Notes under the pieces: generated by a model
The model's input: the letters and a program-made list of their open reading frames with translations, nothing else
Told to the model about the DNA's origin: nothing
Database searches by the model: none
Assembly (NCBI GenBank): GCA_900555045.1
Contig: USJW01000036.1
Span: 1-40,331 of the forward strand
DNA length: 40,331 bases
Source of the DNA: an uncultured Clostridium sp.
GTDB taxonomy: Bacteria > Bacillota > Clostridia > Lachnospirales > Lachnospiraceae
Direction of reading: 5' to 3'
Position numbers and translations under genes: made by a program
In this document: positions 8,087 to 15,671 of the stretch, piece after piece
Layout of the letters: every line of letters begins with the position of its first letter
How positions within the stretch are numbered: position 1 is the stretch's first letter

Positions 8087-9460
8087 TTACTGGTATTCTG
8101 CCAGAACTTCGGTGGCCTGCTCCTGGGCTGCCTTCAGGGCTTCCTCAGGTGTGGCGTCTCCTACTACGGCTGACTGTATGTTGTCGTTCAAAATTCTCCA
8201 GATTTCTGCTGCGTTGTAGGTGGTGAGCTCCGGCTTGGACATGGGAATCTGCTCGTAAGCCACCTTGGCCTGCGGAAGATCCTCGTAGTACTTCTTCATC
8301 AGCTCAGTCTCAAAGCAGGAGGTTCTCGTTGCAACATATCCGGTATCTAAGGACCACTGCGCGGCTCTCTCCGGCTCGGTTGCAAACTTGATGAACTTCC
8401 AGGCTGCCTGCACCCGCTCCTCGGGGAGGTTGTTGGAGATGTAGAAGTTGCCGCCGCCTGTGGGCGCAGCCACTCTCTTGTGGCCGGGCAGGAATGCGGT
8501 GCCGAACTCAAAGTTGGCGTTCTCATTGATGTTGGCCATGTTTCCGGTGGTGTGGTAGATCATCGCAACCTCGCCTGCCAGGAACTGAGTGGGAAGATCG
8601 GTCCACTGCACGATGCCGGGGGCCATGATCTTATACTTGTTCTGCAGGTCCAGCCAGAACTGAAGGGCCTCCACGTTCTCCGGAGTGTCAAACAGGACCT
8701 GTTTGCCGTCGTCAGTCATCAGGTTCTCCCCGTTTGCGCTGTTCTGGAGGCAGAAGCCGGTGAATGCCCACTGGGCGGAGCCGGAGTTTAAGGCGAGTCC
8801 CACGCCGTACCGGTTCTCGTTGGTCAGCTTCTTACCGTACTCCACAACTTCCTCCCAGGTCGTCGGGGGCTTCTCCGGGTCAAGTCCAACCTCCTTGAAG
8901 GCGTCCTTGTTGTAGAAGAGGACCATGGTGCTTCTCTGGAAGGGGATGGAGTAAATCTTTCCGTCCACGTAGGAGTCCTCCATGAAGCCGTCCAGGAAAT
9001 CGTCTATGTAAGCCTTTCCCTCGTCGCCGTCCGCCGCGATCAGATCGTCCAACGGCATAGCCATTCCGGTGGAGGCCATGGTAAAGCGCTGGGTCGCCAG
9101 GCTGACGAATACATCCGGCGGAGTGCCTCCCTGCACGGCTGTCTGGATCTTGGTGACGGTGTCGTCGTAGTTGCCCGTGTAAACCGGCTCCACCACGATA
9201 TCAGGATTCTCTTTGTTAAAATCCGAGCAGATCTGCTCGATCAGCTTTGCCGCCGAACCGCCCACATTGACCGGATAGTAGAATGTCAGGTGAAGGGCAT
9301 CGCCGGAGGCCGCCTGTGTCTCAGCGCTGCTGCCTTTGTCCTCGGTCTTCTGAGTTGCGGCCGGGGTCTGCTGTGCATTGTTGCTGTTTCCACAGCCGCT
9401 CAGGGAAATGGCGGATGCGATAAGTCCTGCAGCTGCTGCAAGTGCTATTCTCTTTTTCAT
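8087..9460 (-). CDS. ABC importer solute-binding lipoprotein (UgpB-like)
   Basis: A 457-residue extracellular type 1 solute-binding protein. The lipoprotein signal is MKKR, a hydrophobic stretch, then LSGC with lipidated Cys23, followed by a Gln/Thr/Ser-rich tether (24-55). The mature domain has the family signatures PPDVFVSLATQRF and IPFQRSTMVLFYNKDAF; the latter is close to the UgpB glycerol-3-phosphate-binding group. First gene of the binding protein-permease-permease-MBL operon, transcribed from the consensus promoter at 9503-9531. Ligand unknown: glycerophosphodiester, glycerol 3-phosphate and oligosaccharide are all possible within this family. Confidence 0.92.
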   Translation of the reverse strand: MKKRIALAAAAGLIASAISLSGCGNSNNAQQTPAATQKTEDKGSSAETQAASGDALHLTFYYPVNVGGSAAKLIEQICSDFNKENPDIVVEPVYTGNYDDTVTKIQTAVQGGTPPDVFVSLATQRFTMASTGMAMPLDDLIAADGDEGKAYIDDFLDGFMEDSYVDGKIYSIPFQRSTMVLFYNKDAFKEVGLDPEKPPTTWEEVVEYGKKLTNENRYGVGLALNSGSAQWAFTGFCLQNSANGENLMTDDGKQVLFDTPENVEALQFWLDLQNKYKIMAPGIVQWTDLPTQFLAGEVAMIYHTTGNMANINENANFEFGTAFLPGHKRVAAPTGGGNFYISNNLPEERVQAAWKFIKFATEPERAAQWSLDTGYVATRTSCFETELMKKYYEDLPQAKVAYEQIPMSKPELTTYNAAEIWRILNDNIQSAVVGDATPEEALKAAQEQATEVLAEYQ

Positions 9461-9502
9461 TTTATTCCTCCTCTTTGAACTGTCTGTTTATCAGATGAGC
9501 CC

Positions 9503-9531
9503 ATTATAGCAGAATTGTTGAAACGTGTCAA
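9503..9531 (-). promoter_or_regulatory. Consensus promoter of the ABC-MBL operon
   Basis: On the minus strand, TTGACA (9526-9531), exactly 17 bases, then TATAAT (9503-9508): a full match to the housekeeping sigma consensus in both boxes. A promoter this strong needs repression, and a palindromic operator covers its -35 and spacer. Confidence 0.9.
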
Positions 9532-9532
9532 C
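9517..9532. promoter_or_regulatory. LacI-type operator in the promoter spacer
   Basis: GTTGAAACGTGTCAAC is a 16-bp palindrome with a central C|G and 7 of 8 positions symmetric, the architecture of LacI/GalR-family operators. It overlaps the -35 and upstream spacer of the ABC operon promoter and lies 186 bp before the divergent LacI-SBP gene. It does not fit cre: the TG is one base too far from the centre. Confidence 0.7.
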
Positions 9533-9625
9533 TTTCAATATGGAGTTTTTACACAAAATATATACGTTATCTCCTTCTTTTTACTTAAATTTTACAATAT
9601 TCGTGAAATACGCGCCCATTATTAA

Positions 9626-9640
9626 TTGAACATAGTTCAA
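9626..9640. promoter_or_regulatory. Second inverted repeat upstream of the LacI-SBP gene
   Basis: TTGAAC-ATA-GTTCAA, with perfect 6-bp arms and a 3-bp centre, lies 27 bp upstream of the -35 of the regulator gene. Half-site and spacing differ from the operator at 9517-9532, so it is either an auxiliary site or the site of another factor. Confidence 0.35.
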
Positions 9641-9666
9641 ACTCGGCGATCAGAATTGAATTTGTA

Positions 9667-9695
9667 TTGTCGTTTTTGGATAGATATGATATACT
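9667..9695 (+). promoter_or_regulatory. Promoter of the LacI-SBP regulator gene
   Basis: TTGTCG at 9667-9672, 17 bases, TATACT at 9690-9695. A strong ribosome site AGGAGGT (9707-9713) follows, so the leader is only about 16 bases. Confidence 0.65.
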
Positions 9696-9717
9696 TTCTA
9701 CAAGATAGGAGGTCGTT

Positions 9718-11952
9718 ATGGTAACGATTAAGGACATTGCCAGAGCTGCGGGAGTGGCACAGGGGACGGTTTCCAATGTGCTCAACGGCAAGGGAAATGT
9801 GAGCAGCGAAAAAATCAAGCGTGTTATGGACGCGGCGCATGAGCTGGGCTATGTCCCCAACGGGCGGGCCGCCCTGCTGCGCAAGGGCCTGAGCAACACC
9901 CTGGCAGTCATCATGCCGGATTCCAGGGCAAGGCAGTATGAGGATTTCTATTTCAGCTTTAAAAGCCATGCCCAGAGCTGTGGATATACCGTAATCCGCC
10001 ACATGGCTAACGAGAATACCCCGGCCAGCGAGGACGACGCCCTGGCGCAGGTGCGCCCCCTGATGGTGAAGGGAGTGGCCTGCATCTCGTCCGTGGCCGG
10101 TACGCCCTATGAGGGAAATATCTATAAAGAGGGAAGTATCTATAAAGAAGAGGGGGATTTGCCCGGGATGCTGTTCGTGGAGCGCAGGCCGGGATTCCCG
10201 TCGGATTTTATCGGCTTCGACTATGAGGCCGCGGGGATCGGGATGGCCCGGGAGGCGATCCGCCATCGGTACACCAATGTCTGCCTCCTCACCGGAAATC
10301 TCTGCTACTCCAATGAGAATGATTTTTACCGCGGTTTTACGGAAACGCTAGACGGGAGCGGCTGCCAGGTGACGCACATCCACACCGACAGCTTCCGAAG
10401 ATATCAGAATATCATGCAGATCTTCAACGGGCCGATGCCCCAGGCCTTCTTCATATCCAATTACGGGTTTGCGGAGAGCGTGAAGGACATCTGCCTCACA
10501 TTTTACGGCACGGACAATTCGCCAAAGATCTATACGGTCTCCCCGCTGTTCACCATGCCGGAAAACGATTTTATCAAATATGAGATGAACTACCGGCAGC
10601 TGGGGAAGGTGGCGGCGGAGACTCTGATCCGCCGGGCGGACGAGGAGGAGGCCGGGCTCAGAAGCGAGGGGTGGAGGAAACAGATTTTGGAGAGCAGCGG
10701 CTTTCGCGACTGGTACTCCAACATCATCGTTCCGAAGAGCAGAAAGCCTCTCAATGTGATCACCCTGGACAGCCCGGAGGCCTATATCATGCGGAATTTT
10801 TCCAGGCTGTACACCAAGAAGACGGGCATCGACGTGAATATCTGCATCTATTCCTACGACGAGATTTACGAGGCCTTCAACACCCTTAACCAGTCCTCCA
10901 ACTTCGACGTGCTGCGCCTGGACGTGACCTGGCTCTCCTGGTTTGCCGAGAAGCTTCTGATGCCTCTGACGGATATCGATCCCGCCATAGGCAACAGCCT
11001 GGGGGATTTTCTGGACGGGACGCTGGAGCGCTACGCCCGGGTCCACGGCCGGATATACACTCTGCCGTCCACCCCCAGCGTGCAGATTCTGTATTACAGG
11101 AAGGATCTGTTCGAGAGCCCGATCTACAAGCGGATGTATTTTGAGCAGTTCCGCACAGAGCTGGCTCCCCCAAAGACGTTCCAGGAGTTCAACCGCATCG
11201 CCTCCTTTTTTACCCGCTCCGAGAACCGCTCCTCCCCCGTGGACTACGGCGCCACCATCACCATGGGCTCCACGGGCGTGGCCGGTTCCGAGTATCTGGC
11301 AAGGCTGTTTGCCCACCAGGAAAACCTGTATGACGAGAACCGGGAGATCCGCCTGGATTCGGACGTGTCCATCGAGGCGCTGAGGGAGCTCATCGAGGTG
11401 AAGCGCTACACCGCCCGGGATTACTGCGGCTGGTGGACCAACACGGCCAAGAGCTTTGCCTCGGGGAACTACGCCATGTCCCTCCTCTACAGCAACTACG
11501 CCAGCGATCTTCTGGGACATGCGTCCAATATTGTGGGAAAAATCGGCTACACCATGGTGCCGGGCGCCAACCCGGTGATCGGCGGCGGAAGCCTCGGGGT
11601 TTCAAAGTACTCGGAGCACCCGGAGGACGCCCTCTCCTTCATCAAGTGGATGTGCAGCGAGCCCATCTCGTCGGCCGCCTCCCTCTTGGGAAGCACGTCC
11701 CCGTGCAAAAAGACCTACGAAAACTACGAGGTAATTCACAACTTCCCGTGGATGAATCTCACAAAGAAATGCTTCACCCTCACCAGGGGCAACCGGATCC
11801 CTGAGCAGTCGGGAATCGCCTTTGACGAGCGGAAATTTTTAAACATTCTGGGCATGGCCGTCAAGAACGCCTACAGCAGCATCTCCTCGCCGGAGGACTC
11901 GCTGAGGAACGCCCAGGAACAGCTTGAGCGGTATTTTAGGACGAAGTTTTAA
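9718..11952 (+). CDS. LacI-type regulator fused to an ABC solute-binding domain
   Basis: A 744-residue cytoplasmic protein made of three parts. Residues 2-55: LacI helix-turn-helix (IKDIARAAGVAQGTVSNVLN) and hinge helix. About 60-330: the normal LacI periplasmic-binding-like sensor domain (NTLAVIMPD... through the IYTVSPLF region). About 342-744: a complete type 1 extracellular solute-binding fold, beginning PLNVITLDSPEAYIMRNFS and containing YTLPSTPSVQILYYRKDLF, the counterpart of the segment in the UgpB-like protein next door. There is no signal peptide or membrane helix, so the binding domain stays in the cytoplasm. A normal LacI regulator is about 340 aa and a binding protein about 400 aa, so this is a full fusion in one uninterrupted frame. 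Divergent from the ABC-MBL operon; probable target 9517-9532. An 18-bp tandem duplication at 10113-10148 adds an IYKEG repeat in the sensor domain. Confidence 0.93.
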   Translation: MVTIKDIARAAGVAQGTVSNVLNGKGNVSSEKIKRVMDAAHELGYVPNGRAALLRKGLSNTLAVIMPDSRARQYEDFYFSFKSHAQSCGYTVIRHMANENTPASEDDALAQVRPLMVKGVACISSVAGTPYEGNIYKEGSIYKEEGDLPGMLFVERRPGFPSDFIGFDYEAAGIGMAREAIRHRYTNVCLLTGNLCYSNENDFYRGFTETLDGSGCQVTHIHTDSFRRYQNIMQIFNGPMPQAFFISNYGFAESVKDICLTFYGTDNSPKIYTVSPLFTMPENDFIKYEMNYRQLGKVAAETLIRRADEEEAGLRSEGWRKQILESSGFRDWYSNIIVPKSRKPLNVITLDSPEAYIMRNFSRLYTKKTGIDVNICIYSYDEIYEAFNTLNQSSNFDVLRLDVTWLSWFAEKLLMPLTDIDPAIGNSLGDFLDGTLERYARVHGRIYTLPSTPSVQILYYRKDLFESPIYKRMYFEQFRTELAPPKTFQEFNRIASFFTRSENRSSPVDYGATITMGSTGVAGSEYLARLFAHQENLYDENREIRLDSDVSIEALRELIEVKRYTARDYCGWWTNTAKSFASGNYAMSLLYSNYASDLLGHASNIVGKIGYTMVPGANPVIGGGSLGVSKYSEHPEDALSFIKWMCSEPISSAASLLGSTSPCKKTYENYEVIHNFPWMNLTKKCFTLTRGNRIPEQSGIAFDERKFLNILGMAVKNAYSSISSPEDSLRNAQEQLERYFRTKF
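10113..10148 (+). repeat. 18-bp tandem duplication within the LacI-SBP gene
   Basis: Two adjacent copies of GGGAAATATCTATAAAGA, with one mismatch, encode a repeated IYKEG in a surface loop of the sensor domain. The frame is preserved, so it looks like a slippage duplication. Confidence 0.75.
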
Positions 11953-11987
11953 GGGGCATTTAGTGAAGAATCGACTCCAATCATAGA

Positions 11988-12015
11988 GGGGGCTGTTGCG
12001 TTTGCAACAGCCCCC
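11988..12015. terminator. Bidirectional terminator
   Basis: A perfect 12-bp stem GGGGGCTGTTGC/GCAACAGCCCCC with a GTTT loop lies between the convergent LacI-SBP and YitT genes. The T-run is weak, but the stem is very stable. Confidence 0.7.
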
Positions 12016-12028
12016 TTCATCTATTCCC

Positions 12029-12892
12029 TCAATACAATTCCTCAATAAACCCTTCTCCGAACACTTCCCGCACATCATTCACAATAATAAATGCCTGCCG
12101 GTCAAACTGTCTCACGATATCCCGGAGCTGCACGATCTCCTTGCGCGATACCACGCAGAAGAGCATCTTGCGCTGCTGCCCCGAGTACATTCCCACCGCG
12201 TCCACGGCCGTGACGCCCCGCTCCATGCTCGCCAGAACGGCCTGGGCGATCTCCCTGTTCTTGTCGGAGATGATCACCGCCTGCTTGGAGAACTTCATTC
12301 CGTCCAAAATCCCGTCGGAGACCTTGCAGACCGCGTAGATGGCGATCATGGCGTAGAGCGCGTACTGGATGCCGAAGATCGAGGCTCCGGCCAGCACCAC
12401 CGCACCGTCTAAAACCTGCATGATCTGGGCGATGGAGTAGTGGCGCAGCTTCAGCTGCAGCAGGGCCGCCAGCATGTCCGTGCCGCCGGTGGTGGCCCGA
12501 AACGCGAACACGATCCCCGTCCCGATGCCGGACACCACGCCCCCGAACAGGGAGGAGAGGAACAAATCGCCAGACAGAAATGCCCGCTCCGGCAGCACGT
12601 AGAGCGACACGGACAGGGCCACCGTGGCCACCAGCGTCCGCTTGATGAAATTCCAGCCCTTGAGCTTCCACGCCGCCAGAAACAGCGGAATGTTTAGCAC
12701 CGTGTTGGTCAGCCACAGCGGCAGCCCCACCATGCCCTTCACGATGATGGCGATGCCGGAGACGCCGCCGGTGACCAGGTTGACCGGGTCATACATGTTC
12801 TTGATGGCAAAGCCCATGATGAACGAGCCCAGGATGATCAGGATGTACGGAGCAACCGCCTTAAACCCGCGCACACGTCTGTTCTCACCCAT
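12029..12892 (-). CDS. YitT-family membrane protein
   Basis: A 287-residue member of the YitT family (DUF161 plus C-terminal DUF2179). About five hydrophobic helices occupy residues 10-195, including the glycine-rich NLVTGGVSGIAII and ATTGGTDMLA motifs. A soluble ferredoxin-like domain of about 85 residues follows (AVIISDKNREIAQAVL to the end). The function of the family is not established; a transport role is often suspected. The ATG follows the stop of the C45-like gene by three bases, with AGGTGG inside that gene's end, so the two are translationally coupled. This is the last gene of the amidohydrolase-AbgT-C45 operon. Confidence 0.88.
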   Translation of the reverse strand: MGENRRVRGFKAVAPYILIILGSFIMGFAIKNMYDPVNLVTGGVSGIAIIVKGMVGLPLWLTNTVLNIPLFLAAWKLKGWNFIKRTLVATVALSVSLYVLPERAFLSGDLFLSSLFGGVVSGIGTGIVFAFRATTGGTDMLAALLQLKLRHYSIAQIMQVLDGAVVLAGASIFGIQYALYAMIAIYAVCKVSDGILDGMKFSKQAVIISDKNREIAQAVLASMERGVTAVDAVGMYSGQQRKMLFCVVSRKEIVQLRDIVRQFDRQAFIIVNDVREVFGEGFIEELY

Positions 12893-12895
12893 TCG

Positions 12896-14026
12896 CTACC
12901 ACCTGACAATGTCGTCCCATTTGGCCAGCTTTTCCGGCCGGTCCCAGGTGTACTCCTTAAACTCGCTGCAGCAGGGCGTTCCCTTGCACACCCAGATGCG
13001 CCGGTCGGTCACGTCCGTCAGCACGCAGCCCAGGGTGCTTATGCGGTCCAGCTCCTTCTTGCGCTCGTCGCCGTGGCGGCACACGCAGAAGGGGTATCCG
13101 AAGTGGTCCCTAAACGCCTCCTTGATGTCCTCCTTGGTGATGGAGCCCACCTTCGGCTTTAAGTGCTTTAAGATCCGGCGGTCCCGGTAGAGGGTGCCGC
13201 CCAGGGCGTCCACCTGGTAGCCGTACTTGGGATGGCGGATGTGGTTGCTGTGGGCGATCAGGCCGTCCTCCGGGTAGAGCACCAGCTGCCCGTCCTTCAA
13301 TTTTTCAAAGCCCATGGCGTCCCCGCCGCCGTAAGCCGCCACGTAGTACATGGGCAGCATGGACTCGGCGCCGAAGATCTTGTTCACAGCGTCCACATAG
13401 CGGTCCTGCTCCAGGAATTTTCTTCTGGTGAACACCGACGGGACACCGAAAACCTCTTCGTTGTATGTCTTGTGCAGGCTGTTCACGCCCAGGGCGATCC
13501 CCACCTGGTTTAACCCGTAGCGGGCCAGCTGCCCGGCCTCGGTGACGATCATCAGATCCGGGCCGTCATCCCGAAGCACCTGCAGGATGATGGTGCCGTA
13601 CTCCTGCCAGGTGTAGGTGTCCCAGTTTTGGGCCAGTACCGTGTGGCCGTCCTCCGTGGCGTCCGGAAGCACCGCCACGCTGGAGCAGCCGTCAAGCTCC
13701 TCCTCGTCCGAGGGCGCGCGCTTGATGAGCGTCATGGCCTCGGAGCGGGAGTTTAGGGTCAGAAGGTCGTCAAAGCTCACGCCCGCGCCCTCCGCCATGC
13801 CCCAGAGCTCCTCCAGAAGCTCCGGGGAGTAGGCCCGGATAAACGGCAGAAACTCCTTCGAGATCTCCTTTGCGTCGTCCCAGCTCACCGCGGCGTGCCC
13901 GTTGTTAAAGAAGGTGCGATAGCGCTCCAAAACGCCCTGAATCAGCTCCCGGCACTGGGTGCCGTAGTCAAGTCCCCGCTCCCTGTGGTTGGCTCCACGG
14001 ACGGTAAAAATCGGCATAAAAGTCAT
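12896..14026 (-). CDS. C45-family NTN hydrolase / acyl-transferase-like
   Basis: A 376-residue protein of the acyl-CoA:6-aminopenicillanate acyltransferase (peptidase C45) family. The predicted autoprocessing site is Gly-Cys in ELDGCSSVAV (Cys about 114), which would leave Cys as the N-terminal nucleophile. Downstream are the family-typical VLAQNWD and the NHIRHP segment. Members hydrolyse or form amide bonds of N-acyl amino acids or small peptides. The start is either ATG at 14024-14026 (AGGA eight bases upstream) or a TTG two codons earlier. Neighbours are an AbgT-type importer 18-24 bp upstream and an amidohydrolase, so it probably cleaves an imported N-acyl or aroyl amino acid. Substrate unknown. 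Confidence 0.82.
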   Translation of the reverse strand: MTFMPIFTVRGANHRERGLDYGTQCRELIQGVLERYRTFFNNGHAAVSWDDAKEISKEFLPFIRAYSPELLEELWGMAEGAGVSFDDLLTLNSRSEAMTLIKRAPSDEEELDGCSSVAVLPDATEDGHTVLAQNWDTYTWQEYGTIILQVLRDDGPDLMIVTEAGQLARYGLNQVGIALGVNSLHKTYNEEVFGVPSVFTRRKFLEQDRYVDAVNKIFGAESMLPMYYVAAYGGGDAMGFEKLKDGQLVLYPEDGLIAHSNHIRHPKYGYQVDALGGTLYRDRRILKHLKPKVGSITKEDIKEAFRDHFGYPFCVCRHGDERKKELDRISTLGCVLTDVTDRRIWVCKGTPCCSEFKEYTWDRPEKLAKWDDIVRW

Positions 14027-14050
14027 TTTCAAATTCCTGTCCTTTCCAGA

Positions 14051-15622
14051 TTATTTGATAAACATCGGCACGCCCGGTCCCAGCGGCAGCTTGAACATCC
14101 ACCACACGGCCAGGATTGCAAGCTCCGTGATCATGGTCGCAATGGCGTAGGGCATACATCCGGCGAACACGTTGCCCATGCCGGGCGTCTTGCTCTTGTC
14201 CGTGTTGTACTTGCCCAAAAGTCCCACGATCAGCGCCACGTCCGAGGAGATGGGCGCGATGGCGTTGGTGGCGGAGTCGCCGATGCGGTAGGCCACAGTG
14301 GTCAGCGCGGGGCTGAAGCCGATGGCGTAGAACATGGGGATCAGGATGGGCGCTAAAATCATCCACTTGGACGATCCGGAGGTCATAAACAGGTTCAGGA
14401 AGGTGGAGAAGAACACGATAAACACCATCAGTCCAAACCCGCTGATTCCCGACGATTTAATCCACTCAGCGCCGGCCGCACCCAGAACGGTGGGAATGTT
14501 GGAGGCGTTGAACAGGTAGATAAACACGGAGGCCGGCAGCGCGATCACCATGAAGTTGACCATGGAGTTGATACTGTTGGCCAGCATCTTGGGCAGATCA
14601 TTCCAGTTCTTTAAGATTCCGGTGGTGCGCCCGTAGGCGATGGCCGTGATCAGGAAGAACAAAAACAGCAGCGTTAAGACGCTCTTTAACAGCGGAGAGT
14701 TGGGCACCAGGCTTCCGTCGTCCGCGCGGAAGAAGGAGTTCTGCGGGATGCACGCGATGACAAGCAGCGCGATGTAGATGATTGCCGCAATGCCCGCGTT
14801 GCGCAGCGCCTTGCTCTCGGTGGGGGTCAGATCCTTGTCCGCCGTGTTGACCTGTACCAGGCTCAAATCCTTGGGCTCACCGATGAAGCCGCGGACAAAT
14901 TTTGTGGTGACAAAGGTGAACACAACCGTCAGCACGATGGCGCAGGTCAGCATGAAGTACCAGTTCTGCAGTACGTGCACGGACGCGGTGTCGATCCCCA
15001 GGGAGGTGCACACCGACTCGTTGATTCCGCTTAAAAGCACGTCCAGGTTGCCCACGAAGACGTTGGCCGACATGCCCGCGTTGCCCGCCGCGTAGGCCAG
15101 GATGATGCCCAGCCAGGGGTTGTAACCCATGGAGGCGAACACTGCCGCGGCCACAGCCGTGCAGCCTAAGATTCCCGCGTTGGAGGCCGTGTTGGCGTTG
15201 ATGGCGATGAACGACACGATCGCGAACACGAACGCCGGGCGCACGCCCGCGATGGTGCGCTTGATAAACGCCCCGAACAGGCCCACCTGCTCCGCCAGTC
15301 CGATGGAGAGCATGAGTAAGCCCATCATCATCATGGGCGAGAAGTTATAGTAGATGCTGTACATGTTCTGGGTCACGTAGTTGATTGTCTCTTTGTTCAG
15401 CAGATTTTTGACTGTGACGGTCACTAGCTCGCCGCCCGCGCCCTTGCTGGAGGCGCTCTCGTAGGTCACGGTGATCCCAGCGAACACGATCGACAGCACG
15501 ATCGCGACCACAATCAGGATTGAGAACAGGAAGAACGGATGGGGCAGCTTGTTGCCCACAACCTCAACCCCGTTGATAAATCGGTAAAATAGTCCTTTTT
15601 TCTCTGCCTTTGTATTTTCCAT
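14051..15622 (-). CDS. AbgT-family transporter (p-aminobenzoyl-glutamate type)
   Basis: A 523-residue inner-membrane transporter with about 10-12 helices. The N-terminus FINGVEVVGNKLPHPFFLF is characteristic of the AbgT family, followed by a long extracytoplasmic loop (about 55-85) and conserved serine/asparagine-rich hairpin segments such as NANTASNAG and TSGSSKWMILAP. Family members move p-aminobenzoyl-glutamate or related aromatic amides, or export sulfonamides. Placement between an amidohydrolase and a C45-type amidase supports uptake of an amide-linked compound. GAGGGAG lies about ten bases before the ATG. Confidence 0.88.
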   Translation of the reverse strand: MENTKAEKKGLFYRFINGVEVVGNKLPHPFFLFSILIVVAIVLSIVFAGITVTYESASSKGAGGELVTVTVKNLLNKETINYVTQNMYSIYYNFSPMMMMGLLMLSIGLAEQVGLFGAFIKRTIAGVRPAFVFAIVSFIAINANTASNAGILGCTAVAAAVFASMGYNPWLGIILAYAAGNAGMSANVFVGNLDVLLSGINESVCTSLGIDTASVHVLQNWYFMLTCAIVLTVVFTFVTTKFVRGFIGEPKDLSLVQVNTADKDLTPTESKALRNAGIAAIIYIALLVIACIPQNSFFRADDGSLVPNSPLLKSVLTLLFLFFLITAIAYGRTTGILKNWNDLPKMLANSINSMVNFMVIALPASVFIYLFNASNIPTVLGAAGAEWIKSSGISGFGLMVFIVFFSTFLNLFMTSGSSKWMILAPILIPMFYAIGFSPALTTVAYRIGDSATNAIAPISSDVALIVGLLGKYNTDKSKTPGMGNVFAGCMPYAIATMITELAILAVWWMFKLPLGPGVPMFIK

Positions 15623-15671
15623 AGCGATTTCACTCCCTCATTTGTTATTCATCCGGTCTGGCCGGCGCGTT

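Noticed and set aside
9517..9532. Palindrome read as a CcpA cre site
   Set aside because: The CG centre fits, but the outer TG/CA are shifted one base compared with TGNAANCG, so a site for the local LacI-type protein is a better fit.
9626..9640. TTGAAC-ATA-GTTCAA as a second copy of the LacI operator
   Set aside because: Half-site and centre spacing differ from GTTGAAAC|GTGTCAAC; kept only as a low-confidence separate site.
10348..11520. Long antisense open frame of 390 codons inside the LacI-SBP gene
   Set aside because: Composition shadow of a GC-rich gene: no ribosome site, no recognisable domain, and fully inside a well-supported gene.
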